From Astragalus membranaceus (taxonomy: Eukaryota; Streptophyta; Magnoliopsida; Fabales; Fabaceae), in contig CM076849.1 in assembly GCA_039519185.1 (NCBI GenBank), positions 112,597,806 to 112,661,805 of the forward strand: 64,000 bases of DNA, read 5' to 3'. The position numbers were made by a program, and so were the translations under genes. Below the pieces are notes generated by a model. It worked only from the letters and a program-made list of their open reading frames with translations. It had not been told where the DNA came from and made no database searches. Below, piece after piece: positions 45,830 through 57,375 of the stretch. Position 1 is the first letter of the stretch. Each line of letters starts with the position of its first letter.

Positions 45830-46040
45830 GTTGTAAGGGATGATTTGACTTTTAGACAACTATTAAAGGAAAGATTAGCTGCAAAATTGTAATGGAGGAC
45901 CTGTGGAAGCTCAAGTGTTTTCTAGGGATCGAGGTGACCAACTCCAAGGAAGGAATTTTTATTCCTCAAAGAAAATATGTTCTTGACCTCCTAAAAGAAA
46001 CGTGAAAGCTAGAATACAACCCAACTGCCACTTGAGTTTG
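45830..46040 (+). pseudogene. Ty1/copia RT fragment
   Basis: In the frame of the ATG at 45891 the text reads LWKLKCFLGIEVTNSKEGIF and QRKYVLDLLKET, then a TGA. This is the copia RT block after the catalytic motif (K.FLGIE...G....Q.KY..DLL). The upstream part (DDLTFRQLLKERLA) is in another frame. It is a short relic without LTRs. Confidence 0.8.
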
Positions 46041-46108
46041 CTTATATTGAATGTTATATAGTATTAGACTTAGTCCCCTTATTTTTTTACCAATAACATT
46101 TTGTCACC

Positions 46109-47271
46109 TGATAGTATGCAAGTGCACGGTTCTATCACGTAATAAAAGAGTATCAATCCACAGGGACTTATGTGACTACCATTCTTAATTTCGATGGTGA
46201 TTAACTAAAAGAACTGATTTGTAGAAGAAATTGTTGATTAATGTAAATTCAGAATTATAAAGAATCTCTCGTTATTAGTTTTATCACAACAATGAGAATC
46301 CCATGTAATTCTTTAGACCATTCACCAAATTATAAGAGTAACACCAAGCCTATTTTCATGGTTGATTGTCACCAAAATCCATTAAGCATAACACCTTTAT
46401 AATGTCTCAAGAGTTTCAAAACTATTTATATGTTTCGATTCCCTTGTCTAATTTCATAGTTCCAACATCAATACTTCACCTTTCGGTTCTTTGTATTATG
46501 TTTAATAGAAGAATTTGAAGGAAAATGAAATTAGATTTAAATATAAAACAATTCAAGTGGAGAATAGTCTTGGGAATTACTAGGGACCTATCATTGGATT
46601 ACTCGACCAATACCCAAGACTTTGTATCTACTCACTCATATTCATAATGTAAATTGCAATGAACGTAAATGACATGAAAGTAAATTACTGGAATGTAAAT
46701 GACTGAAGAATAAAAGGTGCAGAAAAATAAAGACAAAATGTAAAAGTGCAGGAATATAAAAGAGTATAAAAATAAAGACAACGAATGTAAAGATATAGTA
46801 GAACAATTCTATAAACTTTAAGCAAGGATTACAAGTGAGGAATGATGCCTTAGCACTCAAAATTTTGTGCTATTTATAGGCCTAGGCTCATCAAAGCTGA
46901 TTAAAACCAATTACAAGTAACGAAGAGGGAAAAGTAATAGCTTTTTGGAGTCTGTTCAGAAAACACGGGCATGTTTAAAAAACATGAGCACCCCTGTTTT
47001 CTTCAGTGTGAATTCTGAACGTTTCAGCTTAACCAGGAAACACGTGCATGTTTTAGAAACACAGGCAGCCATGTTTTCTTCTGTTTGAACTTCCTTTTCT
47101 TGCTTTTTCTTTGCTCTTTTGGTACTTCTTTCCACCCTTTGGTCTTGGTTCTTCATTCTTATGTCTTTAACGCTCAAATTCCCTTACTTTCCTTAGAGGT
47201 CGACCTAAAACAAGTAAGATTTTGTAGTAAAATAGCTCAAGAATAGAACTAAATGAAGTCAATAAATGTCA
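46109..47271 (-). mobile_element. Solo LTR related to 3577-5586, reverse orientation
   Basis: On the - strand it starts TGACATTTATTG and ends CTATCA. It shares with 3577-5586 the GAGCTATTTTACTACAAA block near the start and the CCACAGGGA / GCAAGTGCACGGT blocks (on the + strand, near 46125-46175) at its end. At 1163 bp it is shorter than its relative and lacks the GGCGCC array. The flanks TCACC and CAAGG do not match, so it is old, truncated or recombined. Confidence 0.7.
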
Positions 47272-49046
47272 CAAGGAAGTGGGGTTGGAATTGTGACCCT
47301 TTTTAAATTCACCTGAAACAATATAATTATCTTCACAAGTATGATTAGATATTAAGATAGTGAGTGCTTTAAGTTAAGAACGGTGAGTGAAGACAATCTT
47401 CTTAACTTTGATAGTGAGTAGAGAAGGTTCAGAATAAACTGTCTTCTAAACTATCTGACAGAGATGAGAAGAGTCAGTAAATTCTGTCTTCAATACTTAC
47501 TGTTAAGTATTTGACTTTTTTATCATTTAAGTAGAGTAAGCATATGTGATCTATAGTAATACATTTATATTCAAAACATCAAGAGACTTCCTAAGTTACT
47601 GTAAGTTTATGAGAGATGTGAGAAGAGTTGAAAACTGTGTTTTAGTTTAAAACATTTCTTAACAGAGAAGGGTCAGCATGCTGTCTTCTCAATTTTCATA
47701 AAGCTTCTCCAGAAGGAGAGTTTTGTCACACGGTGTAAAACAACTTAGAGAAAGCAGTAAATAACACAATGATGTATAGTGGTTCACCCAAATCCCTGGA
47801 CTACATCCACTCCTCACTCCCTGTGAGTATTTCCACTATTTTCCAAATAGTTTACAACTTTTACACCTCCCTAGGCTAAAAGTACTCTTGGTAGTTTTCT
47901 TCACACAGCTCTACCTACTGTGAACACCCCTAATAGAATCCTTCTGATCTATTAGACTGCTTCTATCATAGAAGCACTCACATCTCAAACCTTACAGCAA
48001 CACATGCTACTTGAGAAGGTTTCTTACAGGTTTTCTGTTAAGTGTTTGGGTTTGTGGGATTTCTAGAGCTTGGTTGATACAAATGGAGTATTCAACAGAT
48101 ACAACAACTCAAGCATTTATACATACTCAGAGATCAAGTGAATCCCTTCTGTTTTGTAGCAGTTGAGTAAGGATGAAAGAAAACTTTGACACTTGAGAAG
48201 GTTGGAAGATTTGAGCTCAATGTACTCTCACCCGGATCAACGATGGCCAGATGCGTTTATTTATAGCTGAGTTGTTGTGTAATATCCTCTGGTCCATAGA
48301 AAAGAGTCGTTGGTAAAGGAATATAGCCGTTTGTATCCGTTTATAGCCATTGCAAGACTGTTTGCTTTTAAGACAGCTGTGTTCCTGCTTTTCTGCAGAA
48401 GACAACAGTTTCCAGCTGTCATGGCTCTTCTCAACTGTGCCTATTCTCAGCTTATGACAATTTCTGGAGATGATGCTTCTCAAGTTGATGCTTCTTATGA
48501 AGATGTTTCTGAAATGAACCTTCTCAACTTGACTGCTCTCATCATGACCCTTCTGATCTTGACTTTTCTTGTCATGATGCTTCTCAACTTGAATCTTCTC
48601 ATATGATAACCTTAATGAACTTGACTCTTCTTGTCATGAAGTTTCTCATCTGATGCTTCTCTTCTCTATTCTTCTGAGATCCTTTCTTATGTTGGTTCTG
48701 TCATGATGATTATTAAGTTGATCCTTCAGATTATCCTTCTCATGTTGACACAGATTGAAATGATTCTTCTCAAGATGATCTTTCTCAAGTTTACCCATTT
48801 GGTCTTGATCTTTGATCTTGTCAAGATAAGCCTTTCTTCTTAAGGGCTTGTGTGCAACATTGTTTTAAGTCTTCTCAAATATGATGCTTCTCATAAGCAT
48901 ATACCTTCTTGAGATTTGGTTGGTTATACCTGTTCTTATCTTTCACTCAAGAAGAAACATTAGTAGCATATGAAATCAGATAACTTAAGCTTCTCACATT
49001 TGAAGTTTTTTAATCATCAAAACTAATTATGGATTTTGCCTCAACA
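47272..49046 (-). repeat. 3' LTR of element S (end truncated)
   Basis: On the - strand it begins TGTTGAGGC after a polypurine tract. It contains a 47750-48000 block around the conserved CACCCAAATCCCTGGACTAC (+ strand). The far end is lost at the solo LTR at 47271. No second copy is in the window. Confidence 0.7.
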
Positions 49047-49060
49047 ATCTCCCCATTTTT
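49047..49060 (-). other. Polypurine tract of element S
   Basis: AAAAATGGGGAGAT on the - strand immediately before TGTTG, the form usual in Sireviruses and relatives. Confidence 0.8.
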
Positions 49061-49459
49061 TATATTTGACAAACTTTATGAGATGGATTAAGTTTTCTGA
49101 TACTTGTTTAAAATTTTCTAAGGCATACATATTTTTACTCCCCTTGAATATGTGCATTCAGATAAGAGTTTAATTTCACACAATTCAGATACCACACAAG
49201 AACAGCATATATTTCATTAATCTCATCAAAAGAATCATTGATATGATTACAGAAGGTTATGTTCTTTTTGGCAGATTTGCCTAAGAAAATAAAAATGGCA
49301 TGTGAGAAGTATACTTCTCAACAAAAAAGTGTCATGCAAACACAGATATTGGCTACTACATAGCAATCAAAAAACATCTAAGACCCCTAAACTTAATCTA
49401 CTCTTCTCTCCCTTTTGGCTAACATCAGAAAGGTGGAGGCAGACAGAGAAATTAAGAGG

Positions 49460-52102
49460 CTACTTCGATGGGGAAGACCCATCAGAGGAGGAGGAAGTTG
49501 AAAGTCTTGGAATGTCATGAAACTGAGGGATAGGACCAAATTCTGGAGGAATGAGGTTGGGAGTAAGTGTGGTCATCCCTTGTTGCAGAATCCATGACTG
49601 GTACAGCTCATCTCGAGCAGCTTGAGCTTTTTTCCCTTGTTGCAGAACTGCTTGGCCTTCAAGCACAGTTTTCACCAGAGCTTTCACTTTTCTCATCATC
49701 TTCTCCATCTTAGACATGCGAATGACCATAGCTTCAGGAGCAGAAGGGCTTTCCTCTTTGGATTCCTCAGCAGCTTTCACTTGTGCTACACCAGAAGATT
49801 GGCCAGCATTAAAGAAAGAGGAATCCCGAGACCCAAATTTAGATGGCATGTCAGAATGGTGAGTTTGGGTGTTGATGAAAGGATGCATTTGTTGAGGGGA
49901 GTCGTTTAAAGGTGATTGATTCAGATTGAGAAATTGGTTAATGTTTGAGGAGGTTAAGGTGTTGCCAGTTTTGAGTTGAGAGATGCCATGTTCTAAGTTG
50001 ATGCCAGCTAAGAGTTGATCAAGGTTATGTGAGGTTACTCGTGAGATTGTGGGAATTAGTGATGGTTTTGTTGGAGGTGCAGTTGCTATGGGGAGTGGTT
50101 GAGGTGAGAAAGGTGGGACAGAGTGTGGTACTGTTAAGAGAGTTGAGAAAGGTGGAAGTGTAGGCATTGGTTCAGTGAACATTGAACGAAGACGGGTTTG
50201 AATGATAGGTGAGGAGGTGTTATAGTGAGCCCCCCCCTCTGGTGATGCTGGGATTGGCTGGGTTAAAGGTTCAGAGATAGCTTCTTGAGGAGAATCAACC
50301 TTCTGAGCTTCAGTAGTTTCACCCTTCTCAGCTTGTGCTGACACTTCTTTCTCAGCTTCTTGTTTTTCTGGTCCTTGAATTTCCTCAATTGCCGACTCAT
50401 GTGGTGGTTCCTCAGTAGCCTCAACATTCAAATTGAATGGAGTTAGACCTTCAAGCACTACTGTTCTTTCAGAATCATTTCCACCAGATGAGTTAATGTG
50501 CAATTCCTCAGTCTTGTCTCCTGAATTTCCACCACCAGAATTCCTTTCTGGTGTGTTCAATTCTTCTCTAGGAGCAACTGTATCAAATTGTTCCACCAAA
50601 TTGCTAGTGACCTCTTGATCAACAAGCTTCCATACAGTTCGCTCCTTGCTTCTAGTGTACACTTTCACCAATGGAGCCATAACCATTCTTGAGGAGGAGT
50701 GATCAAAATCTTCCTTCTTATTTGTGATGGTCCTCTCATCATCAGTTTCTTCTTGAGGATCCTTTTCCAGTTCCTTTGAAGCATGGTCCTCTTGAGAATG
50801 ATGCTCCTCATGAGAATGTTCCTTCTCAGCAATTTCTTCAGTGTTCTAAACCTTCTCAGATACAATTTCCTCATTTTCTTGGGAGACATCCTTCTCACCA
50901 AGATTTTCTTCTTCTTCTTGATCCTTCTTAGGATCATTCATCTTAGCTCTGTCATACTTCTCAGGTTCTATTTCCATTTTAGAACCTTTCTCAGGTGTAT
51001 TTTCCACCTCTTGTGGAAGAGGATCATTCTTATTCTTACTCTTTGTCTCCCTTCTTACTACTTCAGCATGAGACTCTTCTGTTTCTGTGTCATCAGATAT
51101 ACTAGACAATGATTTAGTCTTGTGCTTCTTTTTATTACTCTTATCCTTTTTCATCTCTTCAGGAGTGATGACCTCTATCCCCATGAGTTTTAGGTTTTTG
51201 CCTGTGAAGGTTTTCTTCTCTATGATACCTGCATCAGCAGGAATGTCAATCAAGAAGTGATTGAACACTCTAGTAAGAGCTTTGCCATAGGGTAAGGAAG
51301 TGGATGCTTTATCTGCCCTGATTGCATTTATCATGTGATGGATCATGAGAAAGGGAAGGCTTATGGGTGTGTTAGTGATAAGATGATATAGGATCATGCA
51401 ATCACCAGTAGTAACTTTCTCAAATGAATCAGCCCTAGGAAGAAGAGTGTGCGAGCAGATATGGTGAAGTCTTACCATGTCTTTCAGATTTGGGGCAGTT
51501 ATAGGGAGAGAAGGGTCTTTGAGAAGGGTGGTCTTCACTTCATCTTGGGAAACTCCCATCAACTTGTACCAGGATTCATCATAGACTTGAGTTCCTTCAT
51601 CTGGTATGTTGAGAGCTCTTCCAATAGAGAGGGGGGATACAGTAAACTCTTTTGTTTTTGACCCAGGTGGTGATTTGTGGAGGATCATATTTGATTGTAG
51701 CATATGCAAAGAATTCTCTTACCCTTTCTTTGTAGACCAAATCATCCAAAGATATGAACCTCTCCCATTTCTGTTGAACGAGAAATGGAGTAATGTTCCA
51801 ACCACATTTTTCAATCTCTTCAGGTAAGTAAACTGTTCCTGAGACAATAGGTTTTGATGCCCATTTTTTTCTTTCTGGTTCCTTTCTTTTCTTAAGTGGT
51901 TGCCCTTCTTACCACTTGGAGGAAGAGGGACTTCAACTTTCTTTCCTTTCTCCACATTCCTCTTTGCTTGAACCTTTTTAATAGATTTCGTAACTGGTTG
52001 AGAGGATTCAACCTTCTGTTCTGCAACTACTGGAGGCTCTGTTCTGAAGGGGGTTTCAATGATATGAAGCATGCTTTTAATGTGACTAAAACTTTCCTCT
52101 AG
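49460..52102 (-). pseudogene. Envelope-like (additional) frame of element S
   Basis: The frame continues directly from RNase H without a stop. The N-terminal part is basic and Lys-rich (52070-51870). A conserved block follows (REFFAYATIKYD, PDEGTQVYDESWY, LHHICSHTLLPR, PISLPFLMIHHMI), typical of the plant-transposon domain next to Sirevirus pol. The rest is acidic, then Pro/Ser-rich, ending with a coiled-coil-like segment (EAMVIRMSKMEKMMRKVKAL). Lesions: frameshifts near 51868 (an A-run) and near 51660, and a TAG at 50848-50846, after which the frame reopens to 49460. In SIRE1 this frame is called env-like; no membrane role is evident here. Confidence 0.78.
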
Positions 52103-53083
52103 CAGGGGTTTAATGAAAATATCAGCTAGTTGATGTTTAGTATCCACAAAAACAAGTTCAATGTCTTTCTTTTGCACATGATCTCTAATGAAATGATGTT
52201 TAATATCAATGTGCTTTGATCTAGAATGTTGAATTGGATTTTTAGACAAATTTATAGCACTGGTATTATCACAGAATATTGGAATACCTGAGTAACTTAA
52301 AGAGAAGTCTTCAAGTTGATTCTTGATCTATAAAATTTGAGAGCAGCATCCAGCAACTGAGACATATTCAACTTCTGTTGTTGATAGGGCAATTGTACTT
52401 TGTTTTCTACATGACCATGAGATGAGTGATTCCCCAAGTAGTTGGCAAGAACCACTTGTGCTTTTTATTTCAATTTTGTCTCCAGCATAGTCAGCATCAC
52501 AGTATCCTATAAGCTCAAAATGTGTTTTCTTTTTGTACTAAAGACCAAGATTAGCTGTTCCAACAAGATATCTGAAAATCCTTTTGACAGCAGTGAGATG
52601 AGATTCTTTTGGAGCAGTTTGAAATCTAGCACATAGCCCTACTAAGAAGACTATGTCTGGCCTACTTGTAGTGAGGTATAATAGAGAGCCTACCATTCCT
52701 CTGTACTCCTTTTCAGAAACAGGCTTACCCTTCTCATCTTTTTCAATACTTGCAGAAGGGTGCATTGAGGTAGCCATAGCTTTTGCATCACTCATTTTGT
52801 ATTTCTTAAGAAGATCTTCGATATATTTCTCTTGAGAAATAAAGATGTTTGATTTGTAATCCAAAAAAGTATCTCAGTTCACCCATCAAACTCATTTCAA
52901 ACTGACTCTTCATTAATTTTCCAAAGTCATTGCATAGCTTTTCATTAGTAGCTCCAAAGATGATATCATCAACATAAATTTGAACAATCAGTAATTCATC
53001 TTTAAGTGTTTTTCTAAAAAGAGTAACATCTATTTTTCCTCTTGAAAAACCATTTTTGATCAAAAAGGTGCTAAGTCTCTCAT
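52103..53083 (-). pseudogene. RT C-terminal part and RNase H of element S
   Basis: Resumes after the CTCAT insertion point with RLSTFLIKNGFSRGK, then IYVDDIIFGATNE (RT catalytic YVDD), YFFGLQI, a frameshift near 52858, and QEKYIEDLLKKYKM. RNase H follows (YCDADYAGD..IKSTSG, STTEVEYVS, KHIDIKHHFIRDHV, HQLADIF). There are stops near 52535 and 52330. This is the cDNA synthesis part of the original polyprotein. Confidence 0.88.
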
Positions 53084-53940
53084 TGTAACGCCCCAAAATA
53101 ATTTAATTATTTATTTAATTAAGTTATTTAAGGCTTGCAATATTTATTTAAGCTAATTAATTAATATAGGGTTTTATTTTATTTTATTTTATCCAGGACG
53201 TGTTTAAGTGATTGGAGTGGTGCAAATAAGGGCCCATGATCCACAAGTAGGCCCATGACCAATTGGCTAGTCATATGGTTCGATTTACTTAGGGGTCTTT
53301 AGGGTTAGTCTTCATTCATTTATTCCATCCAAAAAGAAAGAAAAGAAGCGAATAGAGAGAGAGAGAGAGTGAGAAGAGAGGCGCGACTTGCAAGAGGAAG
53401 GGAGAGGAAATCCGTGGAGCACTCAAGGAGGAGGGGAAAGCTTGTTGGTGTCTTTCAATTTCTTGGAGCCTTGCCTAGTATATTCGAACTCTATAAGGTT
53501 AGGGGGTCCTCTTTCTATTCTTAATGGGGTATGTGATGGGTGTTGTCTTGGGTAGGTGCTAGGATGAATTTCTTGGATGTTTTGTATGTTGTGATGTTAA
53601 TTGTGTGTATGGAAACTATATGTGTCAAAATGTGTTTGATTGGTGTTGAAATGGATACGGTGTGTAATATGCATGCTAAGCGTTTGATGTTATGACTGAA
53701 AGTTTTTTTTTGGTGATAAATGTGTTGGTTAGTGTTTGTATTGATAAATGGTGTTGGTGATTTAATTTGGTGTGGTTATGTTAAGAGGAACTCAAAAATT
53801 GATGGAGCCTTAGGCGCCCTAGGTGTGTGTGTGTGTTGCTGAAAAAGGTGCCTTAGGCGCTCTGTTTAGTGTGCTGGGTTGCTGTGTCCAGGTGCAGGGT
53901 GCCCTGCTGGGTGCCTGTCTCAGTGTGCCTGTCTTGGTGC

Positions 53941-54510
53941 TAGGCGCCTTGGCCATGGGCGCCAAGGGCGCCAATGTTGCGTGTCATATTTTGTCAAAAT
54001 TTTTGCTGGGTTCCCATACACTGAATAAATGGCTCGTGTAAAATAAATTTTGGAGTCAAATGAGTTGTTCCCTGTGTTGGCCTTAGGCGCCTAGTGCATG
54101 GGCGCCAATGTTGCGTGTCATATTTTGTCAAAAATTTTGCTGGGTTCCCATACACTGAATAAATGGCTCGTGTAAAATAAATTTTGGAGTCAAATGAGTT
54201 GTTCCCTGTGTTGGCCTTAGGCGCCTAGTGCATGGGCGCCAATGTTGCGTGTCATATTTTGTCAAAATTTTTGCTGGGTTCCCATACACTGAATAAATGG
54301 CTCGTGTAAAATAAATTTTGGAGTCAAATGAGTTGTTCCCTGTGTTGGCCTTAGGCGCCTAGTGCATGGGCGCCAATGTTGCGTGTCACATTTTGTCAAA
54401 ATTTTTGCTGGGTTCCCATACACTGAATAAATACCTCGTACAAAATTAATTTTGGAGTCAAATGAGCTGTTTTCCGTGTTGGCCTTAGGCGCCTAGTGCA
54501 TGGGCGCCGT
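53941..54510 (+). repeat. 134-bp tandem repeat in the outer solo LTR
   Basis: GCGTGTCAYATTTTGTCAAA recurs with GTGTCA at 53981, 54115, 54249 and 54383, an exact 134-bp period. Each unit includes TTAGGCGCCTAGTGCATGGG and GGCGCC. Confidence 0.93.
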
Positions 54511-55395
54511 GTTCCCCTGCGCCAGTTCCTGCGCCAGTTGCGCCAGTCCAGTGTTGCCCCTGGGCGCCCAGCGCCTGGGCGCTAGTTTCAGAATGTCTAG
54601 GTATTTTCCCGATTTTGTTTCAATCATAACTTTTGACTCGGTTATCCAAATTTGACGGTTCAAAAAGTGTTTCGAAGCTTATTCAGGTGCCTACCTGGAT
54701 ATTCTAATTTTAGGCAAAAATGAGTTATTTTTTTGATGGTTCTGGGCAGATGTTGCCTAAGGTGTCTAAGTGTAATTTTGCCTATCTTTTGCCCTTTCCT
54801 TGTGATTATCCTAAAACGGTGTGGTTGAGTTGGTGCTGGTGTGATTGGTGAGCTGATTGATAAAATGGTGAGATAGTGAATAAAATGGCGAGTTAATTAA
54901 TCATTGGTGAGATGGTGAATAAAATGGTGAGGTAATCAATTATTGATGACGGTGAGTTGATTAAATGGTGAATTTGTGAGTTGTTTGGGGTGTTGTGGTG
55001 CATGGTCATGGCGTCTCATAAACCATGTGCATTATCGGTGAGCAGAGGCTTCGGCCTAACTATAATTGGTGAGTGCCCTCAAGGCTTGTGTTTGGTGACG
55101 GATCCGACATGCATATGCCCGTGGTGTTTGGGTTGCATTTCATGCATAACCATACATTTTGTGATGTTGTTTGGAGATTGTAATTCTGACGTGGTTGCTG
55201 CCATTGTTGTGAATTGGTGTGCCTAGTTACTTTCCCTATGTAATGCTTATTCCATATGCTATTAATTATGTAAAGAGACTCACACTACTGCTTTTTATGT
55301 TGCTTCTCATGTCGGCAACGTGCAGGTAATAGCGAGTGAAGGTTACCCTTATGCCTTCGTCTGGTAGGGAGTGTCATGCTCTGATACGTAGCACC

Positions 55396-55413
55396 GGGGG
55401 GGGGGGGGGGGGG
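55396..55413 (+). repeat. G18 homopolymer
   Basis: Eighteen consecutive G in the + strand where the related LTR has only CCCGGGGAGGGG (8847-8858). The GGGCG target site of the inner element overlaps its end. Confidence 0.85.
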
Positions 55414-55984
55414 CGTGTAACACCCCATTCTACCATCGCTATTATTTGGAAGGATCAGAGTTTCAAAATTTCTTTTCAATGGAATGCTACACATAATCTT
55501 AATCTAACAACGATCAATCAGTATAAGCCTTCATTACACCTTTATAATACGCAACACCATTAAATAATTTAGGGTACTCTTGACTTCACCAATAGAATCC
55601 ACACATTATAATTTAGATGTCTCGCAGCGGAAAAATAACATAATCTCGAAAGTGCCGAACAACAGCCTCATCAAAAATCATTGAATCAATGCATATAAAA
55701 ATTCAACAGCAAATGAATAACACTAGAATTCCTAAGCCCACCCCCTAGGTTTCACGTATCAGAGCAGACCGACTCGGGAGTGAAAGGAGTAAGCCTTCAC
55801 TCAGGACTACCTGTGGTAAACAACAACAGAAGGGTGAGTCTCAAACCATATAATAAAGACTATAATAAGAAGTATATTTCATCATAGTATCGCACTCATA
55901 CAGTCACACAGTAGCATAGTTCATACAATCAGCAACTCACATGCTTATCATGAGGATGTATGCAATACGGTTATGCATGTGGTA

Positions 55985-56115
55985 CCATTTTCCCAGACCG
56001 CAGCCTTATCATCATAATATCAACTCAGACCGCAGCCTTATCATTTCAATTTAGAACTCAGACCGCAGCCTTATCATCATAGAATAAAACTCAGACCGCA
56101 GCCTTATGTATGCAT
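55985..56115 (+). repeat. Short tandem repeat, CAGACCGCAGCCTTATCAT units
   Basis: Four copies of an AGACCGCAGCCTTAT word 30-36 bp apart; the same array is at 59583-59700 in the other LTR. Confidence 0.85.
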
Positions 56116-56429
56116 GAGACTCCATGACAAAAACCACAATCATAATTCTTAACAACACGGTCCATACATCCTATATCACATCTTTAGTAATCTTAGTTGT
56201 AGCCCCCTTGGCCTCATCATCAATCAACTCATTTATTTTCTCATCTCAATCACGTCTCTAGGACTAGGCTAGCACTTAGGGACCAATCGGTCACTTTTGG
56301 GACCGAAACCAAAACACAAAGTACGGGCGCACCACTTGGCGCCCTGGGCGGCCACACTTGGCGCCCAACACAACACGCACGCGCACAAACATAGTAGGCC
56401 ACCTGAAAAATTAAAACCGCTCTAGCCAA

Positions 56430-56960
56430 AATGTTCAAAATGGGATTTGGTCACGTGGATACAAAATTTGGCTCGGGAAAACATGCTCAGAAATCGTTTT
56501 GCACACAAGGCCCCCTTTACACAAGTTAAAACGATGCCCAATAGGACCATTTCAAAACAACACATGCAAACCTGGAAATTCTTTAGCCAAAGTGCTTAAC
56601 ATACAATTTGGTCAGGTGAATACAAAGTTTGGCTCGGGAAAATATGCTCAGAAATTGATTTGCACACAAAACCCCTTTTTACAAGCTAAAACGATGCCCA
56701 ATAGGACCATTTCAAAACAACAAGTGCAAATCTGGAAATTCTTTAGCCAAAGTGCATAAAATACAATTTGGTCAGGTGAATAAAAAGTTTGGCTCGGGAA
56801 AATATGCTCAGAAATTGATTTGCACACAACGCCCCCTTTACATAAGCTAAAACGATGCCCAATAGGACCATTTCAAAACAACAAGTGCAAATCTGGAAAT
56901 TCTTTAGCCAAAGTGCTTAAAATACAATTTGGTCAGGTGAATACAAAATTTGGCTAGGGA
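56430..56960 (+). repeat. ~160-bp tandem repeat in the inner LTR
   Basis: CGATGCCCAATAGGACCATT occurs at 56532, 56692 and 56853 (periods 160 and 161), and at 60121, 60281 and 60442 in the other LTR. Confidence 0.92.
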
Positions 56961-57375
56961 AAATATGTTCAGAAACTGAGTTTTATCCAAAAACATGTTT
57001 TGTGCGCCTTGCCTAAGCACAGGCAGCAACCTGGCGCCACCCCAGGCGCCACAGGGCAGCAACACGGGCGCCCTGCACAGACCACACACGCACCCAGCAA
57101 CAGAACAGCGCCCAGTGCGCCATTTTCCCCCCAGCAACTTGGCGCCCAGGCGCCCAACACAAGCTAAAACATCAAATTCTCAATTTATTTTTCAAATCAA
57201 ATCACCCCAACAATCACAAAATACATTATGCTCATACCAACAACATTCCATCTCACATTTATACATTAAGAACACAACAAGGCATAAAATCAACACATGA
57301 AATCTTAACCTTAGCATAGGGAATCGAATTAATCATACCAATTATCAATTTCGACCAATCTAAACAATCTAACAA

